From positions 124,001-188,000 of the forward strand of contig NZ_JYHV01000037.1 in assembly GCF_000952685.1 (NCBI RefSeq): 64,000 nt of DNA, in the 5' to 3' direction. Every line of letters begins with the position of its first letter. Within the stretch, counting starts at the first letter, position 1. Shown here piece by piece: positions 58,402 through 64,000 of this stretch. The notes under the pieces are model-generated. The model was not told where the DNA came from, ran no database searches, and saw only the letters and a list, made by a program, of their open reading frames with translations. A program made the translations under genes and the position numbers. Source of the stretch: Stutzerimonas stutzeri (GTDB taxonomy: Bacteria; Pseudomonadota; Gammaproteobacteria; Pseudomonadales; Pseudomonadaceae).

Positions 58402-60399
58402 GTGAGTGAAACCATACGCGTACCCGACATCGGCAGCGGTGAGGGTGAAGTTATCGAGTTGTTCGTCAAGGTCGGCGACCGTATCGAAGCCGACCAGAGC
58501 ATCCTGACGCTCGAATCCGACAAGGCCAGCATGGAGATCCCCGCGCCCAAGGCCGGCGTGGTGAAGAGTCTGAAGGTCAAGCTGGGCGACCGCCTGAAGG
58601 AAGGCGACGAGTTGCTGGAGCTGGAAAGCGAAGAGGGTCAGAGCAGCGAGGCACCGGCGCAAGCCGCTGCCGAGCCGGCTGGCGCAGCAGCCGGCGGCCC
58701 GGCCGATGAAGCCGAAGCGGCTACCCCTCCCGGCGATGACAATCCATCAGCTTCCGCCAACGAGGGTGAATCGCAGGAGATCAAGGTCCCGGATATCGGT
58801 TCCTCGGGCAAAGCCAGTGTGATCGAGATTTCGGTCAACGTCGGCGACACCATCGACGCCGAGCAGCCGCTGATCACTCTCGAATCAGACAAAGCCAGCA
58901 TGGAGATTCCGTCTCCCGCGGCCGGCGTGGTCGAGAGCATTTCCGTAAAGATCGGCGATGAGGTCGGCACCGGTGATCTGATCCTGATCCTCAAGAGTGC
59001 AGCTGCAAGCAAGCCGGCGACAGCGAGCAGCGCACCGGCAGCTCAGGCGCAAAGCCAGCAGCAGAAGCCAGCCGAACAAGCAGCCGAAGAACCTGCGGGC
59101 GAGTCCGTGGAAGAGGTTCGCATTCCGGACATCGGCTCCAGCGGCAGCGCCAATGTCATTGAAGTCATGGTCAAGGCCGGCGACAGCGTCGAGGCGGACC
59201 AGTCGCTGATCACACTCGAATCCGACAAGGCCAGCATGGAAATTCCGGCGCCCAAGGCGGGCGTGGTGGAGTCTGTGTCGATCAAGGTCGGTGACGAAGC
59301 CAAGACAGGCGACCTGATCCTGACACTCAAGGTGGCAGGCGCAGCCCCTGCGAAGAAATCCGAAGCCAAGCCGCAGGAGGCTGCACCACAGCAGCAGGCG
59401 GTCGCGCCGAACAAGCAGGGCGTACCGGAAGCCAAGGCTGCCGCGACGCCAGCGCCGACGGTAAGCGGCCCAAGCAAAGCCGGCGCCAAGGTTCACGCCG
59501 GCCCCGCGGTTCGCATGACCGCACGTGAATTCGGTGTCGAGCTGGCCGATGTCCAGGGCACCGGTCCGAAGGGGCGGATTCTCAAGGAAGACGTTCAGGC
59601 CTACGTCAAGACCATGATGAACAAGGCCAAGCAGGCCCCAGCAGCAGGCGCCGCGGGTGGTTCGGGTATCCCGCCGATTCCTGAGGTCGACTTCAGCAAG
59701 TTTGGCGAAATCGAAGAAGTACCGATGACCCGCCTGATGCAGGTGGGTGCCGCCAACCTGCATCGCAGCTGGCTGAACGTACCGCACGTGACCCAATTCG
59801 AGTCCTCGGACATCACCGAGCTGGAAGCCTTCCGCGTTGCGCAGAAATCGGTCGCGGAGAAGGCCGGCGTCAAGCTGACGGTGCTGCCGCTTCTGCTCAA
59901 GGGCTGTGCTCACCTGCTCAAGGAACTTCCAGAATTCAATGCCTCGCTCGCACCTAGCGGCAAGGCAGTGATTCGCAAGAAGTATGTGCACATCGGCTTT
60001 GCGGTGGATACACCGGACGGCCTGCTGGTACCGGTCATCAAGAACGTCGACCAGAAGAGTCTGCTGCAGCTGGCAGGCGAGGCGGCGGAGCTGGCCGAGA
60101 AGGCCCGCACCAAGAAGCTGTCCCCGGATGCCATGCAGGGCGCCTGTTTCACCATCTCCAGCCTCGGCCACATTGGCGGTACCGGCTTCACGCCGATCGT
60201 CAATGCACCGGAAGTGGCGATTCTGGGCGTTTCAAAGGCAACCATGCAGCCAGTGTGGGACGGTAAGGCCTTCCAGCCCCGCCTGATGCTGCCGTTATCG
60301 CTGTCCTATGACCACCGCGTCATCAACGGCGCCGCAGCGGCGCGCTTCACCAAGCGCCTGTCCGAGCTGTTGGCGGATATCCGCACGATGCTGCTGTGA
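58402..60399 (+). CDS. aceF: Pyruvate dehydrogenase E2 (dihydrolipoamide acetyltransferase), three lipoyl domains
   Basis: E2 is the core of the pyruvate dehydrogenase complex and transfers acetyl groups to CoA. The 665-residue protein has three lipoyl domains, each with ESDKASMEIP (lipoyl-lysines 41, 164 and 276), separated by Ala/Pro-rich linkers. A peripheral-subunit-binding domain follows (TAREFGVELADVQGTGPKGR) and then the catalytic domain with SYDHRVINGAAAARF (His638, and Asn642 where many have Asp). Three lipoyl domains resemble A. vinelandii more than P. aeruginosa, which has two as I remember. I chose the GTG at 58402, with AGGAG upstream, over the ATG at 58381. Confidence 0.96.
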   Translation: MSETIRVPDIGSGEGEVIELFVKVGDRIEADQSILTLESDKASMEIPAPKAGVVKSLKVKLGDRLKEGDELLELESEEGQSSEAPAQAAAEPAGAAAGGPADEAEAATPPGDDNPSASANEGESQEIKVPDIGSSGKASVIEISVNVGDTIDAEQPLITLESDKASMEIPSPAAGVVESISVKIGDEVGTGDLILILKSAAASKPATASSAPAAQAQSQQQKPAEQAAEEPAGESVEEVRIPDIGSSGSANVIEVMVKAGDSVEADQSLITLESDKASMEIPAPKAGVVESVSIKVGDEAKTGDLILTLKVAGAAPAKKSEAKPQEAAPQQQAVAPNKQGVPEAKAAATPAPTVSGPSKAGAKVHAGPAVRMTAREFGVELADVQGTGPKGRILKEDVQAYVKTMMNKAKQAPAAGAAGGSGIPPIPEVDFSKFGEIEEVPMTRLMQVGAANLHRSWLNVPHVTQFESSDITELEAFRVAQKSVAEKAGVKLTVLPLLLKGCAHLLKELPEFNASLAPSGKAVIRKKYVHIGFAVDTPDGLLVPVIKNVDQKSLLQLAGEAAELAEKARTKKLSPDAMQGACFTISSLGHIGGTGFTPIVNAPEVAILGVSKATMQPVWDGKAFQPRLMLPLSLSYDHRVINGAAAARFTKRLSELLADIRTMLL

Positions 60400-60411
60400 T
60401 CGCCTGGTACT

Positions 60412-60438
60412 GAACAGCCCTGCCCGACGGGGCTGTTC
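60412..60438 (+). terminator. Hairpin after aceF
   Basis: A perfect 9-bp inverted repeat, GAACAGCCC and GGGCTGTTC, with a 9-base loop lies 13 bp after the aceF stop. No T-run follows, so termination may be incomplete or helped by the heptamer repeats just downstream. The small exported-protein gene beyond the repeats runs in the opposite direction. Confidence 0.6.
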
Positions 60439-60446
60439 ATATCAAC

Positions 60447-60491
60447 GCCTCAAGCCTCAAGCCTCAAGCCTCAAAACTTGAGGCTTCTTGC
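60447..60491. repeat. Four GCCTCAA heptamers followed by an inverted partner
   Basis: GCCTCAA is repeated four times without interruption (60447-60474), then AAC, then TTGAGGC (60478-60484) and TTCTTGC. The last GCCTCAA and TTGAGGC form a tight stem around a 3-base loop. The unit differs from TGGAAGC at 9.1 kb but has the same 7-bp length and AAGC-like core when read in phase (AAGCCTC). Confidence 0.9.
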
Positions 60492-60505
60492 TTCTGGAGA
60501 GCGGC

Positions 60506-61033
60506 CTAGCCTTTCTGCAAATTGCGAAACAGAAAGGACAGTGCCTTGGCTAGCTCCTCGGCTCCTTTGGAATCGCGCAGTATGGTCAGCCAGGGCTCGC
60601 CACCGTTTGGGCTGGTAAACGAACAAACGATGCCTTGTGGTGGACATTGATACTGCAAATAGGGATCCATTCCGAAAACCGAAAGGCTGCGATTACGCAC
60701 GGCGACATTGCCAGACGCATCGCGCCGCTCTTCGCGGATACGCAGTTCGCCGGGAGCCCCCAGGCTCAAACGGTAACTCAGGTCCTGCGGATGGGCTTGT
60801 CCGACTTGGTACGCCGCTTTTAACGTGTGGGTCTCCAGCAAGGCATTACTGTGCGCCAGCAGGGCTTTCCGCTCATCCGAAGTAAGATAGAGCGCCTTCA
60901 GCTCCGCCAGATATTTTGTCGCCTCCTCGGAGCCGAAAGTGCCCGTTTCAGCGGCTTGCAGCGGTACGCTGGCACCCAGAAAAAACGAGATCAACAGTAA
61001 CTTCGAAAGCAGGCTTGTCAGTCCCTGTCGCAT
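60506..61033 (-). CDS. Small exported protein of unknown function
   Basis: A 175-residue protein with a signal peptide (MRQGLTSLLSKLLLISFFLG and the following cleavage region with LQAAETG). The mature part has a helical start (EEATKYLAELKALYLTSDE), then YRLSLGAPGELRIREERRD and a Cys-containing region with QYQCPPQGIVCSFTSPNGG that may form a disulfide. No family is recognised. The ATG at 61033 is chosen because the signal starts there; the longer frame is not protein-like. It is divergent from the DipA-type gene and convergent with aceF across the repeats. Confidence 0.72.
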   Translation of the reverse strand: MRQGLTSLLSKLLLISFFLGASVPLQAAETGTFGSEEATKYLAELKALYLTSDERKALLAHSNALLETHTLKAAYQVGQAHPQDLSYRLSLGAPGELRIREERRDASGNVAVRNRSLSVFGMDPYLQYQCPPQGIVCSFTSPNGGEPWLTILRDSKGAEELAKALSFLFRNLQKG

Positions 61034-61144
61034 GATGCACCCTTGCTGTAGCTTAATATTATTTAGCCATCGTTTCGCCCAGGAAGCGCCGTGATCTGCG
61101 GCTTGCAAGGCGACTCCCGCAGCATACTGGAAGCAAACCGCTCG

Positions 61145-63820
61145 ATGAAAATACATACCGATGCCGCCAGCCGTTTGGCGACCGAGGTTGTGACGCAGTT
61201 GCCAGTGCCTTCCAGGCTCGGGATGCTGCGTTTCGAGCGTTTGAACGAATCCAGCTGGGCATTGCTTTACCTGGATCCCGCTTGCGAGCGCCACTTTGGT
61301 CTGCCGGCCCACGAGCTGTGCTCATTGATAGATTCGCCCTACGCCAGCCTGATGGAGCCGGCAGTGCGGCTAAGAACGCACGATATCGTCCAGGCTCAAC
61401 TGGCCACCCAGGGTCATTATTCCATCCGCTATTGCCTGCATTCGGCTAACGGCGTGCTGGATCTCCTGGAGATCGGCGAACTCTGCCAGCAGTATGGCCG
61501 CGAGCTGCTCCGGGGCTATCTGGTCGTAGAGCCACGCGCGGCTGACGTGCTGCCTGCTCTGGAATTACCCGCGACGACACTCAATCGGTCAGCAGACGTT
61601 TATTCGCAAACCGCTGACGTACATCTCGAGCACCTGATTCGTTCACGGGCCCAGCAGAGCCTGATCGTGCGTCTGGCCCGGCATCGCTATAGCTCAGCCG
61701 ATCCACAGCTGGAAGCCGCGCGATTGGTCACCCAGGCCGCTTGCGAAGCCTATGGCATCGCGCGAGCGGCGATCTGGCACCTGAACGGCAATCAGCTCGA
61801 AGCCATTGCCGCATACCGGCGTGACAACGACAGCCAGGAATACCCGTCGGCGTTGGATATGTCCGCCTGCCCTCGTTACATGGAAGCGCTGCATGGCGGC
61901 CGCGCCATCGACGTACCCAACGTCCTGGAAGATCCCCGCACCCAGGAACTGATCGAAGACTTCTTCAAGCCGCGGGGCATCACCTCCATTCTGGACGCAA
62001 CCATACGGGTGGGAGGGGAAGTCATCGGTGTGCTCTGCCTGGAGCATTCCGGTAGCGCACGCGTCTGGCATGCCGATGAAGTGGCGTTCGCGGGGGAATT
62101 GGCGGATCAGTACGCGCAGGTGCTGGCCAACCAGCAGCGACTCAGCGCCACACATACCCTGCACCTGTTCCAGCGAGCAGTGGAGCAAAGCGCAAGCGCC
62201 TTTATTCTGGTCGATAAGAACGGCGTCGTCGATTACGTCAACCCGAGCTTTACCGCCATCACGCAATTTTCCGCCGACGAGGTCCGCGGACGCCGTCTCA
62301 CGGAGCTGACCTCGCTGGAAAACCTCAGCGAGCTGCTTTTCGACACTTCATCCAGTTTGGCGAAAAACAATAGCTGGCAAGGTGAGTTTCGCAGCCGGCG
62401 CAAGAATCTCGAACCGTACTGGGGGCAGCTGTCGATCTCCAAGGTGTACGGTGAGAATGGCGAACTGACACATTACATCGGCATTTATGAAGACATCACT
62501 CAAAGCAAGCTGGCGCAACAACATATCGAGCGCCTGGCCTACACCGACAATCTGACCAGCCTCGGCAACCGCCCATTCTTCATCCGCAGCATCGAAGAGC
62601 GCTTCGCCAACGACAAGCAGCCCCAGCTGTGTCTGCTACTGGTAGACATCGACAACTTCAAGCGGATCAACGACAGCCTGGGCCACCAGACCGGCGACAA
62701 GCTGCTGACCAGCCTCGCCCGGCGTCTGCGCAACAGCCTGAACCGGGACAGCGTCCTGGCACGCTTCGCCAGCAACGAGTTCGCCCTTCTACTCGACGAC
62801 ATGGATCTGGAAGAAGGCCAGCATCTGGCGAATCAGGTGCTGCGCATCCTCGACAAGCCATTGTTCGTCGACAAGCAGCTGATCAGTGTCAGCGGTTCCC
62901 TGGGTCTTGCCTGCTCACCACTGCATGGTCGCGACCCGGAAACACTGATGAAACATGCAGGCCAGGCCCTGCACAAGGCCAAGGCCAACGGAAAGAATCA
63001 GGTGCAGGTGTTCACCGAAGCCCTGCACGCCGAAGCCAACTACAAGCTGTTCGTGGAAAACAACCTGCGCCGCGCACTGGTGCAGAACGAACTCGAAGTC
63101 TTCTACCAACCCAAGCTCTGCTTGCGTAGCGGTCGATTGCAGGGGCTGGAGGCATTGCTGCGCTGGAATCACCCGGAAAAAGGCATGATCCGGCCCGATC
63201 AGTTCATCAGTGTGGCCGAGGAAACCGGTTTGATCATTCCCATCGGCAAATGGGTTGCCCGTGAAGCGTGCCGGATGGGCCTACAGCTTGCTGCGCTGGG
63301 TATCGGCTCGCCACAGATCGCGATCAACCTTTCACCGAAGCAGTTTTCCGACCCCGAGCTGGTCGGTTCGATCGCTACCATTCTGTCCGAAGAGAGGTTG
63401 CACCCAGGCAGCCTGGAACTGGAGCTGACCGAGAGCCTGCTGCTCGAAGCCACCGAGGAGACGCGTCAGCAACTGATCGGCCTGAAGGCGCTCGGGGTGA
63501 CATTGGCGATGGACGACTTCGGGACCGGCTATTCGTCATTGAGTTACCTGAAGAAATTCCCCATCGACGTGATCAAGATAGATCGAAGCTTCATCAAGGA
63601 CATTCCGGACAGCCAGGACGACATCGAAATCACCTCCGCCGTGATAGCCATGGCCCGCAACCTTCACCTGAAAGTGGTCGCGGAAGGCATCGAAACGCCT
63701 GAGCAGCTGGCATTTCTACGCCATCAGCGCTGCGATATCGGCCAAGGCTATCTGTTCGACAAGCCCATCCCCGGCAACCAACTACTCGTTTCACTGCGCC
63801 GTTATCCGCACTGGCTCTAA
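61145..63820 (+). CDS. dipA: DipA-type c-di-GMP phosphodiesterase (PAS-GAF-PAS-GGDEF-EAL)
   Basis: The P. aeruginosa homologue DipA (PA5017) degrades c-di-GMP and is needed for biofilm dispersal. The 891-residue protein has an N-terminal PAS-like part, a GAF domain (~190-340), a PAS domain (~355-475), a GGDEF domain whose signature reads ASNEF (542-546, so probably inactive) and an EAL domain with intact EALLRW (Glu669) and DDFGTGYSSL. It should therefore be a phosphodiesterase. An alternative GTG start at 61091, with AGGAAG upstream, would add 18 residues; I use the ATG at 61145 because family-like sequence begins there. Confidence 0.9.
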   Translation: MKIHTDAASRLATEVVTQLPVPSRLGMLRFERLNESSWALLYLDPACERHFGLPAHELCSLIDSPYASLMEPAVRLRTHDIVQAQLATQGHYSIRYCLHSANGVLDLLEIGELCQQYGRELLRGYLVVEPRAADVLPALELPATTLNRSADVYSQTADVHLEHLIRSRAQQSLIVRLARHRYSSADPQLEAARLVTQAACEAYGIARAAIWHLNGNQLEAIAAYRRDNDSQEYPSALDMSACPRYMEALHGGRAIDVPNVLEDPRTQELIEDFFKPRGITSILDATIRVGGEVIGVLCLEHSGSARVWHADEVAFAGELADQYAQVLANQQRLSATHTLHLFQRAVEQSASAFILVDKNGVVDYVNPSFTAITQFSADEVRGRRLTELTSLENLSELLFDTSSSLAKNNSWQGEFRSRRKNLEPYWGQLSISKVYGENGELTHYIGIYEDITQSKLAQQHIERLAYTDNLTSLGNRPFFIRSIEERFANDKQPQLCLLLVDIDNFKRINDSLGHQTGDKLLTSLARRLRNSLNRDSVLARFASNEFALLLDDMDLEEGQHLANQVLRILDKPLFVDKQLISVSGSLGLACSPLHGRDPETLMKHAGQALHKAKANGKNQVQVFTEALHAEANYKLFVENNLRRALVQNELEVFYQPKLCLRSGRLQGLEALLRWNHPEKGMIRPDQFISVAEETGLIIPIGKWVAREACRMGLQLAALGIGSPQIAINLSPKQFSDPELVGSIATILSEERLHPGSLELELTESLLLEATEETRQQLIGLKALGVTLAMDDFGTGYSSLSYLKKFPIDVIKIDRSFIKDIPDSQDDIEITSAVIAMARNLHLKVVAEGIETPEQLAFLRHQRCDIGQGYLFDKPIPGNQLLVSLRRYPHWL

Positions 63821-63870
63821 ACCTTTCGTCCGCGTAGCGCCTTAGTCAGCACGCGTTGGTTTTGCGCGCT

Positions 63871-63888
63871 TGGTAGCCTAGGCTACCA
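63871..63888. promoter_or_regulatory. Perfect 18-bp palindrome before msrA
   Basis: TGGTAGCCTAGGCTACCA is its own reverse complement over all 18 bases. It lies 50 bp after the dipA stop and 31 bp before the msrA start. It could be a regulator site for msrA or a compact terminator hairpin (7-bp stem, CTAG loop), but no T-run follows. The binding protein is unknown. Confidence 0.7.
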
Positions 63889-63919
63889 GCAGCCCTTCTA
63901 TTCAGGCTTGAGGACCACC

Positions 63920-64000
63920 ATGACCCTGCGTTCGCAAATTCTCGTTCACAAACAGGCGCTACCCGACGCGGAACAAGCCCTCCCCGGTCGCGCCACGGCA
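63920..64000 (+). CDS. msrA: Peptide methionine sulfoxide reductase A (5' part, cut by window edge)
   Basis: Only the first 27 codons are in the window. The N-terminus MTLRSQILVHKQALPDAEQA is that of Pseudomonas MsrA, which repairs oxidised methionine. The catalytic GCFW motif would lie beyond the edge. The position after the DipA-type gene agrees with PA5018. The ATG has GAGG upstream (CTTGAGGACCACC). Confidence 0.85.
   Translation, partial: MTLRSQILVHKQALPDAEQALPGRATA

Overview
The window looks like about 64 kb of chromosome from a gamma-proteobacterium of the Pseudomonas stutzeri (Stutzerimonas) type. It is GC-rich, many starts are GTG or TTG, and the gene order follows, as I remember it, the P. 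aeruginosa segment from motB/motA (PA4953-PA4954) to msrA (PA5018). I see no prophage, insertion sequence, CRISPR array, rRNA or tRNA. Nearly every gene is a conserved housekeeping, surface or signalling gene. The novelty is in the intergenic repeats, the regulatory sites and the outer-core LPS genes.

Layout. (1) 1-9.1 kb: motility and c-di-GMP: motB (cut by the window edge) and motA behind a good FliA-type promoter, an HDOD protein, the rhodanese rhdA, psd, a PilZ-type protein and fimX. (2) 9.1-9.3 kb: 17 exact tandem copies of a heptamer between fimX and serB. (3) 9.3-13.1 kb: serB, an AhpA/YtjB-family membrane protein and a PqiC-like lipoprotein. (4) 13.3-21.8 kb: a leftward run nudF, DUF1249, cpdA, yqiA-like, parE, phytase-like protein, aspartic protease, parC, in which the two topoisomerase IV genes are linked through two small translationally coupled genes. 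(5) 22-28.1 kb: an RsiV/DUF3298 lipoprotein, the HMP transporter cytX, thiC with a TPP riboswitch, and a TolC-type channel. (6) 28.2-36.3 kb: waaA, an SMR transporter, an oxidoreductase/aldo-keto reductase pair, an unknown protein, hldE and msbA.

(7) 36.4-51.5 kb is the LPS core locus. The inner-core part (waaF, waaC, waaG, waaP, wapP, wapQ, a tandem-kinase protein and a carbamoyltransferase) is a tightly overlapping leftward operon. The outer part (GT9, GT2, a second glycosyltransferase, GT2, and facing them a kinase-fold protein, waaL and a CatB-type acetyltransferase) is visibly more AT-rich and is probably strain-variable. (8) 51.5-64 kb: ilvE, glnE, then aceE-aceF (E2 with three lipoyl domains) behind two palindromic operator-like sites, a small exported protein, a DipA-type c-di-GMP phosphodiesterase and the start of msrA.

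The feature that ordinary annotation least explains is a family of 7-bp repeats at four intergenic places (9.1, 44.5, 51.5 and 60.45 kb). Three of the four have an inverted partner that could fold into a hairpin, and one runs right up to the waaF start codon. All identifications are from reading the sequence and remembered family knowledge; no database search was run.
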